Assembly (NCBI GenBank): GCA_963834445.1
Contig: CAWIBU010000008.1
Coordinates: 248,001-312,000, forward strand
Origin: PALSA-350 sp963834445
GTDB taxonomy: Bacteria > Acidobacteriota > Terriglobia > Terriglobales > Acidobacteriaceae
DNA length: 64,000 nucleotides
Direction of reading: 5' to 3'
The translations under genes and the position numbers were made by a program. Shown here piece after piece: positions 35,301 to 45,400 of the stretch (its first letter is position 1; every line of letters starts with the position of its first letter). The notes below the pieces were generated by a model. The model made no database searches, was not told the origin of the DNA, and saw only the letters and a program-made list of their open reading frames with translations.

Positions 35301-38108
35301 ATTGGCCTGGCCGCCCAGGCGGCCCTCGACCCCGACTTCGCGCGCGACGGTGGTCACCTGGTCGGCGAAGGTAGCGAGTGTGTCGGTCATGTTGTTAATG
35401 GTTTCAGCGAGCGCCGCGACCTCGCCCTTAGCGTTCACGGTTAACTTTTGCGTGAGGGCTCCATTGGCAACCGCGGTGACTACTTTAACGATGCCGCGGA
35501 CCTGCTCGGTGAGGTTGGCCGCCATTACGTTGACATTGTCGGTGAGATCTTTCCAGGTGCCGGCTACGCCTGGGACCTGTGCCTGGCCGCCGAGTTTGCC
35601 ATCTGTGCCGACCTCGCGGGCGACGCGCGTGACTTCAGCGGCAAACGCATTGAGTTGATCCACCATGGTATTGATGGTGTTCTTCAACTCAAGAATTTCA
35701 CCCTTCACGTCAACCGTGATTTTGCGCGACAGATCGCCACGCGCGACAGCCGTTGTGACCTCGGCAATATTGCGTACCTGCGCGGTCAGATTTCCGGCCA
35801 TCGAGTTGACCGAGTCGGTTAGATCTTTCCAGGTGCCGGCGACGCCGGGCACGTTGGCCTGGCCGCCCAGCCTGCCTTCTGACCCGACCTCGCGGGCGAC
35901 ACGCGTCACCTCGCCGGCAAATGCATTCAGTTGGTCCACCATGGTGTTGATGGTGTCTTTCAGGAGAAGAATCTCACCGCTTACGTTGACGGTAATCTTC
36001 TTGGACAAATCGCCCGTCGCGATGGCGGTGGCGACCTCGGCAATGTTGCGCACCTGGCCGGTGAGGTTGCTGGCCATGGAGTTGACCGAGTCGGTTAGAT
36101 CTTTCCAGGTGCCGCCAACGCCGGGTACCTGCGCCTGCCCTCCCAGCTTCCCGTCCGTTCCGACCTCTCTGGCGACGCGCGTCACTTCGGAGGCGAAGGA
36201 CCGCAATTGTTCCACCATGGTATTAATGGTGTCTTTCAGCTCCAGAATTTCGCCTTTAACGTCCACCGTAATCTTGCGCGAGAGATCGCCGCGGGCCACG
36301 GCAGTCGCCACTTCGGCGATGTTACGCACCTGGCCGGTCAAATTGCTGGCCATGAAATTGACGTTGTCGGTAAGGTCCTTCCACGTGCCGGCGACGCCTG
36401 GCACCTGTGCCTGTCCGCCGAGCTTGCCCTCGGTGCCAACCTCACGTGCCACGCGCGTCACTTCACCGGCGAACGCGTTGAGTTGATCCACCATGGTGTT
36501 GATGGTGTCTTTCAGCTCCAGAATTTCGCCTTTCACATCCACCGTGATTTTGCGCGAGAGATCGCCGCGGGCGACAGCAGTCGTCACCTCGGCGATGTTT
36601 CTTACCTGGGCGGTCAGGTTACCGGCCATGGAGTTAACCGAGTCGGTAAGATCTTTCCACGTCCCGGCGACGCCGGGCACATTGGCCTGCCCGCCAAGCC
36701 GCCCTTCTGATCCGACTTCACGGGCTACGCGGGTGACTTCACCGGCGAAACGGTTGAGCTGATCGACCATGGTGTTCAGCGTTTCTTTCAGCTGCAGGAT
36801 CTCGCCACGGACGTCGACGGTAATTTTGCGCGAAAGGTCGCCACTGGCAATCGCGGTGGCAACTTCGGCAATATTGCGTACCTGTCCGGTCAAGTTGCTG
36901 GCCATGAAGTTGACGTTGTCAGTCAGATCTTTCCAGGTGCCACCCACGCCCGGGACCTGCGCCTGGCCACCGAGTTTGCCTTCGGTGCCAACCTCGCGGG
37001 CGACGCGGGTCACTTCGCCGGCGAAGGCGTTCAGCTGATCGACCATGGTGTTGATGGTGTTCTTCAGCTCCAGGATCTCGCCCTTGACATCGACGGTGAT
37101 TTTGCGCGACAGATCGCCACGAGCAACCGCGGTGGTGACTTCGGCAATGTTGCGGACCTGCGCGGTAAGGTTTCCCGCCATGGCGTTGACCGAGTCCGTG
37201 AGATCTTTCCAGGTGCCGGCCACGCCGAGCACGACTGCCTGGCCGCCTAGTTTGCCATCAGTGCCTACTTCGCGGGCGACACGAGTTACCTCGGAGGCGA
37301 AGGACCTGAGCTGGTCGACCATGGTGTTGATGGCTTCTTTCAGCTGCAGAATTTCTCCGCGAACATCTACGGTGATCTTGCGCGAAAGATCGCCGCTGGC
37401 CACCGCGGTTGCGACCTCAGCGATGTTGCGTACCTGGCTGGTGAGGTTGCTGGCCATGGAGTTGACGGAATCGGTGAGATCTTTCCAGGTGCCGGCCACC
37501 CCTGGCACCTGCGCCTGACCGCCGAGCTTGCCGTCGGTGCCAACCTCTCGCGCCACGCGGGTAACCTCCGACGTGAACACGCCCAGCTGCTGAATCATGG
37601 TGTTCACGATTTTGGCGGAGCGCAGAAAGTCGCCTTCGAGGGGACGTCCATCCACATCCATTCTTACCGTCTGGGTAAGGTTTCCTTCGGCCACGGCCGC
37701 GATGGCGCGTGTAACCTCTGTGGTGGGGCGCAGCAGATCGTCAACCAGGGTATTGACTGAATCCTCTATCTCTCCCCACGCACCCCGGGATTCATCGAAC
37801 CTGGCCCGCTCACGCGTTCTGCCCTTCTTACCCACTACCTGGCCGACCCGCCGCAGCTCCTTCGCGATGCGCTGATTCGCCATGGCAATTTCATTGAAGG
37901 TGTCAGCCACTTTCCCGCTGAGCCCGGTCCAAGAACCGGGAAGGCGCACCGAGAAATCTCCATCGCGCATGGCTTGCATACGTTCCAGGATCAGAGCCAA
38001 TTCGGCAGGGTCGTGAGCTGAAGCGACGCCGTTGTGCCCGTTAGCCTTTGGCTTGCGAGGCGATACTTCCTCTGGGCTGGATAACACGGGGGTTCCGTTT
38101 TTCTTCAT
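32343..38108 (-). CDS. Giant hybrid kinase: HAMP repeats-GAF-HisKA-HATPase-three receivers
   Basis: This 1921-residue soluble hybrid kinase starts with two diverged HAMP-like units (to about residue 181). Nine 92-residue repeats follow (about 182-1009; consensus includes GKLGGQAQVPGVAGTWKDLT and ARGDLSRKITVDVKGEI). Then come a GAF domain, a long coiled coil (about 1170-1245), HisKA with His1254 in MSHELRTPL, an ATPase domain, and three receivers with VEDD, VEDN and VDDD. No membrane segment is seen. The layout recalls fungal group III (Nik1/HK1) kinases, whose HAMP repeats sense osmotic stress. The ATG at 38108 has AGGAG six bases upstream. It is first in an operon with the hybrid at 30.3 kb. 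Confidence 0.9.
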   Translation of the reverse strand: MKKNGTPVLSSPEEVSPRKPKANGHNGVASAHDPAELALILERMQAMRDGDFSVRLPGSWTGLSGKVADTFNEIAMANQRIAKELRRVGQVVGKKGRTRERARFDESRGAWGEIEDSVNTLVDDLLRPTTEVTRAIAAVAEGNLTQTVRMDVDGRPLEGDFLRSAKIVNTMIQQLGVFTSEVTRVAREVGTDGKLGGQAQVPGVAGTWKDLTDSVNSMASNLTSQVRNIAEVATAVASGDLSRKITVDVRGEILQLKEAINTMVDQLRSFASEVTRVAREVGTDGKLGGQAVVLGVAGTWKDLTDSVNAMAGNLTAQVRNIAEVTTAVARGDLSRKITVDVKGEILELKNTINTMVDQLNAFAGEVTRVAREVGTEGKLGGQAQVPGVGGTWKDLTDNVNFMASNLTGQVRNIAEVATAIASGDLSRKITVDVRGEILQLKETLNTMVDQLNRFAGEVTRVAREVGSEGRLGGQANVPGVAGTWKDLTDSVNSMAGNLTAQVRNIAEVTTAVARGDLSRKITVDVKGEILELKDTINTMVDQLNAFAGEVTRVAREVGTEGKLGGQAQVPGVAGTWKDLTDNVNFMASNLTGQVRNIAEVATAVARGDLSRKITVDVKGEILELKDTINTMVEQLRSFASEVTRVAREVGTDGKLGGQAQVPGVGGTWKDLTDSVNSMASNLTGQVRNIAEVATAIATGDLSKKITVNVSGEILLLKDTINTMVDQLNAFAGEVTRVAREVGSEGRLGGQANVPGVAGTWKDLTDSVNSMAGNLTAQVRNIAEVTTAVARGDLSRKITVDVKGEILELKNTINTMVDQLNAFAAEVTRVAREVGTDGKLGGQAQVPGVAGTWKDLTDNVNVMAANLTEQVRGIVKVVTAVANGALTQKLTVNAKGEVAALAETINNMTDTLATFADQVTTVAREVGVEGRLGGQANVPGAAGTWKDLTGNVNLLADNLTNQVRAIAEVATAVTQGDLTRSIQVEARGEVAELKDNINTMINNLRLTTERNTEEDWLKTNLARFTGMLQGQRDLTTVGKTLLSELAPLVNAHQAVIYQMETEDEKKLVLLSAYAGDSDGHLRRVELGEGLVGQCATEKRRILIRDLEDSKVTIRSGLFEAVPRNVIVLPVLFEDRVKAVIELASLGVFTASHLAFLEQLTAGIGIVLNSIEATMQTEGLLKQSQQLATELQMQQKELQQKNEQLAQKAQQLAEQNAEVERKNQEIEQARRELEGKAKELALTSKYKSEFLANMSHELRTPLNSILVLGQHLGDNPDGNLTGKQVEFARTIHGAGTDLLNLISDILDLSKIESGTVSVEAEEVFFASLLDMIGRPFRHEAENRNLDFELLADPRLNRSLITDSKRLQQVLKNLLSNAFKFTEKGGVRLSVSVAEKGWSNDHPILSRANAVIAFEVADTGIGIPQEKQRIIFEAFQQADAGTSRKYGGTGLGLAISRELAGLLGGEIQLRSAPNHGSTFTLYLPQIYSGPSALAVKYPDGQNSAPSIPLELLKTSLAELPAEQIPDDRENLEEGDASLLIVEDDPHYARILRDLSREKGFKVLVATRGAEALALAREFHPAAVSLDVFLPDMLGWTVLNHLKQDPATRHIPVQMLTLDEDKGHGLARGAFAFITKPVTTEGLNGAITRIKEYAAPRRKRLLVVEDNPAEQLSIRELLGDEDIDVIVATTGREALAALTVQPYDCVVLDLRLPDMTGFELLEQLRGISELSDMPIVVFTGKELSPEEDARLHELARSVVVKGVESPERLLDETALFLHRVIADLPQQKQNMLDRLHRSDDALVGKKVLVVDDDVRNIFALSSVLERRGMTVLTAGTGKAAIATLALVPDVSIVLMDIMMPEMDGYETMQVIRQNASFRRMPIIALTAKAMKGDREKCLEAGASEYLAKPVNTEQLLSTLRMWLHR
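35082..37565 (-). repeat. Nine in-frame 276-bp tandem repeats inside the HAMP kinase gene
   Basis: Each unit encodes 92 residues starting VTRVAREVG. Protein copies are very similar, but many codons differ between units at synonymous positions. Units 2, 4 and 7 (NLTAQVRNIAEVTTAVARG) resemble each other more than their neighbours, and units 3 and 5 (VNFMASNLTGQ) form another pair, so a two-unit super-repeat is likely. Long plus-strand ORFs over this stretch are antisense shadows. Confidence 0.9.
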
Positions 38109-38734
38109 GCCGATCTCCTGCATCCTACGAAAAAGCCGCTATTCAGGAGCCAACGCGCGCGACCAGCGCGGATCCTTGGGAGCGATGGCGCCTGCTAACA
38201 AAAGTGGAAGACGGATGATTTTTCGTCCGCACCCCGATCAAAAGTTGCATAGATTGCGAAAACTCACCGTTTGATGCAGTCATCGGGTTTTTGAGTTGGT
38301 TGCCTGGAGCTGATGAGGTGCCTTTTTCTTCAACACCTTTACGAGGTTCAGAAAATGGGCTCGGCCACCCGAACGTCAAATATCTATCCTGCAATAAATC
38401 CGCTGGGCACCGAGAAACTTTCGCTCGATGTGCCTGAAGTGCCACTATGGAGACCGGTTTTACCGGGTAGGGCCGGAGGCAGGCCGGCGTTTGGCTCGTG
38501 AATTATGCAGCCTTCTACCTAAGTAGTTGGCAACATTGAGGAAATCTCAATTCGTGTCCCAAGGATTCAACTCGGGCCAACCAGTAGTCAGTTTTGTCTA
38601 ATTCAGCTTTCGAAGGACGGATGATTTACGCGCGTTTTTCGAGCGGAATGAACGAGTGAAGCGATCTTTCCTCGCTTGCCCTAACCAGGGTTTCTCACCA
38701 TGACCCTCGAGGAATCCGGGTCCAGACGGCTGAA

Positions 38735-38896
38735 ATAGCCCAGGACGAAATCCCGGGCTGTTTGACCCCGTAGCAGAGTTGAAGGTACACAGGACTTTCG
38801 TCCTTCCTGCTTCAGCCGTCCCTGCGGGACTGCTCGTGTGCTTGCCGCGAACCCAGGATTGCATCCTGGGCTATTTTCAGTCGTCCCTTCGGGACT
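38735..38896. repeat. Family 2 hairpin array in a 1.2-kb gene-free gap
   Basis: Two tandem-hairpin units occur, with CCAGGAT/ATCCTGG-like and GTCCC/GGGAC stems (loops TGC at about 38818 and TTC at about 38883). The gap 38124-39324 holds this array and one family-3 hairpin at 39017-39034. I see no convincing gene in it; the short ORFs lack family features and mostly translate the repeats. Confidence 0.75.
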
Positions 38897-39016
38897 AACT
38901 AAAACTAGGCATCGGGAGCTATGTGTTGGGGAAGCACAGATTGTTCGTTGCCGAACAACAAGGCGTTTGGCAAGCTCTGTGAGCGCACCCACGTAGCCTT
39001 GATCGCGGGTGTTACG

Positions 39017-39034
39017 TACGGCCTAAAGGCCGTA
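39017..39034. repeat. Family 3 hairpin TACGGCC/GGCCGTA
   Basis: A seven-pair stem with loop TAAA, flanked by CCCTTCA. This is the same hairpin that lies inside the penicillin acylase gene at 8.7 kb. Confidence 0.75.
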
Positions 39035-39324
39035 CCCTTCATCGAAGTGACTTTTTCAGCAGCCTGCTAGTCGGGCTGCGGTGTGCTGGTAACGGCATCG
39101 AAACCATGGCTCCGGCGCTCTTGTGACGAAAGAATGGAGTGATCGGCTTGAGCATCAGGGATTCCCTCCCCGTTGCCGCATGCGAGATATCCGGCGGATA
39201 GCGCGGACTATTGGCCGCTTAGCTCATTTGAGGTGGCCGGTAAGAGCGATGGGCAACGGCAAGGAGAAGCCAACTATCTGGATAACTAAGTCTGGACAGA
39301 TGGGGAGAAAATGCACGCAATGCC

Positions 39325-40419
39325 CTACCTAAGCAGGGCCGACACCGCCCATAACACGGGCGCCTGACCGTGAAAGTCACCTGTGATGCGCTTGCGCGCC
39401 ATATAGTACTCATAGCTGTTCTGCTTGCCGGTACCTTCGCACACGTTGGTGACGTTCTGATTTTGATCGATATAGCCGGCGACCGCGATCCATGCCCGGC
39501 GCGCCGCCGGCCCATAGGTGGCGGCATCCAGCCAGCCATTCTTCACCCCCGTGATCAGGGCAAAAGTAAACATTGCTGAGCTCGAACTCTCTGGCCAGGC
39601 CTCATCATGATCGATCAGTTGCCTCCACATGCCATCTTTACCCTGGTACTTAAGCAGAGCACTCATCATTTCGTGGTACCCGCGCAGGATGCGCTGCCGC
39701 TGAGGATGATCCTGGGGTAAGTCGCGCAGCATCTCCGCCATGCCGGCCGCTACCCAACCGTCACCGCGTCCCCAGTAAAAGGGCACGTCCGGCGCGTGAT
39801 AGAAAAGACCGTTCGGCTGCTGCAGCTTGTCGAGATAGGCCACCATCTCAACCGCGTCGCGATCCAGATACTTCTTATCGCCAGTGGCACGATAGGCTTC
39901 CAACTGGAGGATCGTGAGCATGTACATATCGTCGATCCAAAAGCGGGTCTCTGCCGATAGGCCGTCCGGTCGCGGATTTTCCCACTGCCGATCTGCCCAC
40001 GCTTTGCCCAGCGCCAGATATTTTGGATCTTTGGTCTCAATCGCGATCTCCAACGGCACCACGCCAAAGATGGAGTCGTCAACATGGTGGCGCACGGGGA
40101 TGCGCGCTGCCTCGGCGCCATCGGGCAACAACGGCTCAAAGCGATGAATCAGCTTCGTCCGCAACGCGTCGTCGTGGGTCAACGAGGCGTAAGTGAGCGC
40201 ACCATACCAAGTGGCCACTTCTGAGTAGTGAATCGTCTTGCCATACTGATGAGGGCTGGTCACAAAATGATCAGCCACCTTCTTGCCCACTTCCTGGGGA
40301 GAGATGCCGGCAGGCCAGTTGCTGAAGTAACCGTTGTCCTGCGCCAAGGCACCACGATGCAGCGCAATAAAAAGCAGCGCACCGATCCCGACAAACCTGC
40401 ATACGTTCAACCACTTCAT
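39325..40419 (-). CDS. GH88/GH105 unsaturated glucuronyl/rhamnogalacturonyl hydrolase
   Basis: This 364-residue secreted glycoside hydrolase of the (alpha/alpha)6 type removes unsaturated uronic acid from lyase-generated pectin oligosaccharides. It has a signal peptide ending at HRGALAQ. Seen family motifs are SAETRFWIDDMYML with the catalytic Asp region, FYWGRGDGWVAAGMAEML and a late ARKRITGDFHGQAPVLWA. The ATG at 40419 has GAGG upstream; the extension to 40461 overlaps the preceding gene. It follows the unknown gene at 40.4-42.0 kb by 28 bp and probably shares its transcript. Confidence 0.9.
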   Translation of the reverse strand: MKWLNVCRFVGIGALLFIALHRGALAQDNGYFSNWPAGISPQEVGKKVADHFVTSPHQYGKTIHYSEVATWYGALTYASLTHDDALRTKLIHRFEPLLPDGAEAARIPVRHHVDDSIFGVVPLEIAIETKDPKYLALGKAWADRQWENPRPDGLSAETRFWIDDMYMLTILQLEAYRATGDKKYLDRDAVEMVAYLDKLQQPNGLFYHAPDVPFYWGRGDGWVAAGMAEMLRDLPQDHPQRQRILRGYHEMMSALLKYQGKDGMWRQLIDHDEAWPESSSSAMFTFALITGVKNGWLDAATYGPAARRAWIAVAGYIDQNQNVTNVCEGTGKQNSYEYYMARKRITGDFHGQAPVLWAVSALLR

Positions 40420-40447
40420 TCGCTTACCCTCGGAAGACTTGCGCATC

Positions 40448-41989
40448 TTACAGCGGAGCAATGGCCAAAGTCATCTTGGTCATGCCGGTATAGGTCAGTT
40501 CAAAGAATTGTTGATTGGCCTGAACTGAGAATGCTTTGGCATCGCCATCCACGCGCACCGTAAGTCCCGGCATGGTCCATAACTTCTGTTGTAACTTTTG
40601 TGCGGTGACGCCTGGCGCGAAAATGCGAAAGCGGACATCACCGGCCGCCGTGATTTCGATTTTTCCCTGGCTCGCAGAGGCATCAATGGGAGGCGTCTGG
40701 ATCATCTGGATCCAACCGATCTTTCCGCCAGGCAACAACCACTGCGCGGTCACCGGGTGGAATTGGCTGGTTCCATCGACGCCCCGGGTGTGGTTGGTGA
40801 TCTCCCCCCCGTAAATCACGTTCTTGCCTATCCAGGCGGTCGCAATGCGATCATCGGTGATTGGCCGATGGACCTGGTGCTCCGCCTGTAAGGCGCGGAA
40901 ACTCTTCATCGCGTCCGCAGGAATTTGGGTATCCAGCACCACCAGTTCGGGAGCAAAAAACAAATCGCCCACGTGATCCACGGGGGGATCGAGGTTAGGC
41001 AACGGAGCCTGCCGGGCATCCAGAACGGTACGCAGGCAGAGCCCCACCACGCTGACGTAGCTCTGCATGTCCATGCCGTAGGAGCGATCGTAGGGTCCGG
41101 AGATATTTCGCAGGTTTGCGTTGTAGAGGTCGGCGGTGGCGCGCCACAGGCCTGCCTCCATCTCACTGCCCATGCTGCGTGCGCGCGCCGTACTGGCGTA
41201 ATCGCGCCACAGAGCGAGCCCGTAAAAATCGGTGCCGGCGTAGGTCGGCGAATTGTACTCGAAGAACGAATCGTGCTGCTTGTAGAGCTTGTAGACGCTC
41301 TGCTGCCACTGTGCGGCCTGGGTGGCCCAATCGCTGCGGTGGTCCCTGACTGCGGCAAAATCCCACAGCGAACCGTACATGAGCGCGATGTTGGTATAGG
41401 AAGGCAGCAGGCGGCCCTGCTTCATTTCGCCTTCGATGGCATGGTTGATTGCGGTGAGCATGCGGGCATTGAGATCCGCAGGAACGCGGTCAGGATATTC
41501 GTTGAGGATGACGGCAAACGTGGTCCCAATAAACTCACGCCAATTCGGGTCATAGGCACGCCACATCACGGCGCTTGCGCCGGGCTCGGGCTCTTCGGGT
41601 GAGCGGCGGAAGGTGCCGTTCCACGGTTTTCCGGGCTCGTCATACTGCTGCTGCAAGACAGCGTTCAGGCCTTCGGCGGCTCGAGCGCGATCGCCGGGCT
41701 GATCGCGCAGCAGCAATCCCAGCGCATACCAACTTGTCTCGCGCACCATGTAGTGCGCGTGGGGATGCGCGCCTGCATCGCCGGCAGGGACAGATGTGTT
41801 GACAGAGACGGGCGCCCGCACCAGTTTGGCTTGCGGGTCCCAGTACTCATCACCCCACTTCATTGAAGTGAGAAAGATTTCCCGGCTGTTTTTGCTCAGG
41901 GAAGCCACATCGGCGTGGCGCGGTTTGGCGATAGCCAAACCGCTGCTCAGCGTCACCACACCCAACACCAGCAGACAAACTTTACGCAT
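40448..41989 (-). CDS. Secreted protein of unknown function, probable alpha/alpha-toroid
   Basis: I do not recognise a named family for this 513-residue protein. It has a signal peptide (MRKVCLLVLGVVTLSSGLA, cleavage near AKPRHA). A helical, Trp/Tyr-rich body follows, with HPHAHYMVRETSWYALGLLL, YTNIALMYGSLWDF and YNSPTYAGTDFYGLALWRDY, then a C-terminal part that looks beta-rich. This pattern resembles toroid-type carbohydrate enzymes followed by a beta domain. GGAGG five bases before the ATG at 41989 decides the start. It shares an operon with GH105 and lies downstream of a TonB receptor, so polysaccharide use is likely, but activity is unknown. Confidence 0.75.
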   Translation of the reverse strand: MRKVCLLVLGVVTLSSGLAIAKPRHADVASLSKNSREIFLTSMKWGDEYWDPQAKLVRAPVSVNTSVPAGDAGAHPHAHYMVRETSWYALGLLLRDQPGDRARAAEGLNAVLQQQYDEPGKPWNGTFRRSPEEPEPGASAVMWRAYDPNWREFIGTTFAVILNEYPDRVPADLNARMLTAINHAIEGEMKQGRLLPSYTNIALMYGSLWDFAAVRDHRSDWATQAAQWQQSVYKLYKQHDSFFEYNSPTYAGTDFYGLALWRDYASTARARSMGSEMEAGLWRATADLYNANLRNISGPYDRSYGMDMQSYVSVVGLCLRTVLDARQAPLPNLDPPVDHVGDLFFAPELVVLDTQIPADAMKSFRALQAEHQVHRPITDDRIATAWIGKNVIYGGEITNHTRGVDGTSQFHPVTAQWLLPGGKIGWIQMIQTPPIDASASQGKIEITAAGDVRFRIFAPGVTAQKLQQKLWTMPGLTVRVDGDAKAFSVQANQQFFELTYTGMTKMTLAIAPL

Positions 41990-42139
41990 CATGACCTCCA
42001 TGCTGAACTTCATGTGGCTGCGGGCAAGCCTGCGCCGGTACGGACCGCGTCGCCGCAGCGAATCTGAGACCAGTAGGGACGGCGGATGACTCGTCACGAT
42101 GACGTCCTGATTGGGCCAGGAGGATTGTTGATGGCACAC

Positions 42140-42410
42140 AGGACTGCGTCCTTCCCACTTCAGCCGTCCCTACGGGACTGCTCTGGTCTTGAATGTATAT
42201 ACCCAGGATGAAATCCGGATTTCATCCTGGGCTATTTGCAGCCGTCCCTTCGGGACTCAGAACGGATGCGGAAAAACTTTTGGGTATGGGCTTCAGCCCG
42301 TACCTAAACTTGCAAACCGCTGGCCTGCCTCGCCGCAGCGAGCGTTCAAATCTTGACGGTGGAAATGTACCCCACTCAAGCCAAAAAACGGCTTGAATGG
42401 GCCATCCTCA
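42140..42410. repeat. Mixed repeat cluster (families 2, 3 and 4)
   Basis: Family 2 hairpins are at about 42165-42185 (loop TAC) and 42205-42256. A family-3 fragment (GGGCTTCAGCCCGTAC) is at about 42287-42302. The family-4 palindrome CCCACTCAAGCC/GGCTTGAATGGGCC is at about 42371-42404. It separates the TonB receptor from the GH105 operon; no gene is seen in 41990-42472. Confidence 0.75.
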
Positions 42411-42472
42411 AAGGGAGTTTTTCCGCAACCTGTGAAGCCGTACTCTTCCCCCCCGAAGTTTTCAGCAGCGTG

Positions 42473-45400
42473 TTAGAAAGACAGCTTGGCGGCGAATTCA
42501 ACGGTACGGTTCTCTCCCGTGGTCGAAGTAATCTGCCCGAAGTTTGAAGCGTTGCTGACGGTGGCATTGGGGGTGTTGAAGTTGGGATGATTGAAGGCGT
42601 TGAAGGCATCGACCCGCAGTTGCAGGTTGACTCTCTCACGCCAGGTGGTGTTCTTTTCCAAACTCATATCCCAATCCTGGTAGCGCGGCCCCCATAGCAT
42701 GTTGTAGCCCGAAGTGCCGTAAGTGAAGGCGGCGGGCGCGACAAACGCGGCTGGGTTGAACCATTCGTGCAGGCTCTTGTTGGCAGGATAGAGAGGGACG
42801 CCGGGCACACGGTTGGCGCGCCCACTGACAGAACCCTGCAGGCTGGTCGTGAACCCGACGGAAAAGGGTTGGCCCCCCTGATAGTCGGTGATCCCGGAAA
42901 AACGCCATCCGCTGATGACCTTGTTGACCAGATTCCCTGCGTTCGAAAACAGCATCTGCCCGTTGCCTAACGGCAATAGGTACGAATAACTGACCACCAG
43001 AACCTGGGGGGTAATGCCCCCGATGTTTCCGTAAGAATCGCCCACAGTCAGGGGGTTCTCAAAGTTCTCGGTGCCCAGTACACGGGTGTATTGGTATTCC
43101 GCATTGATGGTCAAGCCGGCGCCATATTGTTTATGCAGGCCAACCTGCAGCGAGTTCATGGAAGAATGAAAGATGGGATCGTCTAATAAGCTGATGGTGG
43201 CCCATGGCTGCACAAAGCGCCGTGGCTGTACGGGCCCTGCGGCCGGACTGGGCAGGTTGATGTCGGGCGCGGTATTACCTGGACCGCTCGAATTGTTCTG
43301 CTTCACGTTGTTTTGCCCAACATAGCCGATGCGCAGGGACGTGTTCTTGCCCAATTCGTGCTCAATCGCCAGGTTATAGGCTTCGGTGTAGGGAGTCACG
43401 GTGGCGTGTTGCGCGTTGACGGATGGGTTGGCCGCAAAAGCCCCCGTGGCCGAAAAGGGCGCGTTCATGGTGATCGTAGGAGTGCCCGCAGGCTGCTCGA
43501 ATGTCTCCGAACCCTCAAACGGAATGTTGGCGGCGTAGTTGCCGAAGTATGACGCAGGCAGCAGATTGAAGAAAATACCGAAGGCGCCTCGCACCACGGT
43601 CTTCGGCATTACCTGGTAAGCAAAACCCAACCGCGGGGCGAGGTTGTTCTTATCCTGGCCAAGATAGTCCCATACATGGGTTGAGAGGCCGGCCTGTGGG
43701 GATAACTCGATGGGCAAGGACAAGAAAGCCGGAATCGCGGGCACAACTGAATTAGCGGCAGGATAGCTGTTACCAAACACGACTACTTTTTGCAGGCTTG
43801 GGATATACAGGGACGCGTTGCCATAAGGGCTGGGCTGGAATACCTGCAGGTCATAGCGCAGGCCGGCATTGACGGTCAGCTTCTGCGTCACCTTCCAGTC
43901 GTCCTGCAGGAAGAGGCCCCACTGGGCGGAAATATTTCTGGTGATGAAGTTATTGGGTGAAGGCTTGGCCGTGGCCGACGGATAGCCTAACAAAAAGTCC
44001 GCGTAGCCTACGCCTGTGTATTGACCGGTGAAGGTATACGACCCGCGCTGCGGGCCCACTGCACCGTCGTTCCAGTGGTTATCGTAGAGATACGAGAAGC
44101 CGGCCTTGACGGTGTGCGACGGAAAAACCTTGGTGATGGACGTGCTCAGCTGCACGTCGTAACTCAAGTCGTGCGACCCCTGTTCGGCCACGCTGGTAAT
44201 GTTTTTGATGGCGAGCTGCGGTGCACCTTCGATCAGCTCCTGGCCCAGGCCGGGAATCACGGAGGCGAAGTCCACGTTGTGATTCTGCGGGGTGCGGAAG
44301 ACCGGCAAGTGCAGGTAGGAGAGGGTGGTGTCGCTGAGCAGGGTGGGGGAGAAGATGTGGGTGGCGCCGAGGATGAAATTGGAATTGTGTTCCCCGATAC
44401 CAGCCATGCCGCCGAACCTGCTGGTTGCGCCGACGGAAGGGTTGGGGCCATAGAAGGCGCGCAGGTAGGTAAAGCGCACCTGGTTGTTGTCGTTGATTTT
44501 GTGGTCGATACGGACGGCATAGCGCTGCGCGGTGCTGACATAAGGCACCAGTTCAAAGGTGTTGGTGCCCGTGCCGGCGGCGGTTGGCAGAGGAAAGAGC
44601 AGGTTCTGTAAATTGACGTCGACAGAGTTGAAGCGCGCGGTGGGGATCTGGTTATTGGGAAAGGGCGAGCCGGTCAGAGGATCGATGATGGTGGGGAGCC
44701 CGGCGAAGTTTCCGTTCCGCTCCGCGGCGGTGGGCATCTGGCTGTTCACGTTCGAGGCCTGGATCAGGCGGAAGCCCTCGTAATTGAAGAAGAAGAAGGT
44801 TCTATTCTTTCCATCATAGAGTTTGGGGATGAGGATCGGACCCGACAAGTTGCCACCGTACTCGTTGCGAATGTACTGGGGTTTGCGGAGCGCGCCCGCG
44901 AAGTAGCTCTTGGCCGCGGTGGCGGCCACGCGGTTGAATTCGAGGACCATGCCGTGGAGCTGATTTCCGCCACCTTTGGTGACCACCACCACCTGGCTTG
45001 GCTGGTTGAATTCTGCGGGGGCGGCCGACGTGATCAGTTTAAATTCGGCGATGCCATCGAGCGGAGGAACCTCGCCCTCACCGCGCTCCAGCGTGACATC
45101 GATATTCACCGCGCCATCGAGCGTGTACCCGACGCCACCATAGGAGTTCCGCGAGCCCGTGCCGATCGACGGGCTCACCCCATACACGGGAATCTGGTCT
45201 TGCGCGCCCGCGCCCTGCACGCCGGGAGCCAGGGCCATGAGGCCCATCACACTCAAGCGCCCATTGAGCGGCGTGTTGACGATGGTGGCACTGTCGATGA
45301 CCGCACCGATGGAAGAGTCTTCGGTTTGAATGACCGGCGCGCTGCCCGTCACCGTCACCTTCTGCGCCGCCTCGCCAATTTGCAACGCTACATTGATCTC

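Noticed and set aside
35230..37518. Several long plus-strand ORFs opposite the HAMP kinase
   Set aside because: They recur with the 276-bp repeat period and simply mirror the minus-strand coding repeats; no family features.
38598..38992. Two small minus-strand ORFs in the 38-39 kb gap
   Set aside because: They read through family 2 hairpins and lack ribosome-binding sites or family features.
39123..39332. 69-codon plus-strand ORF
   Set aside because: No upstream ribosome-binding site, no domain, and it runs into the end of the GH105 gene.
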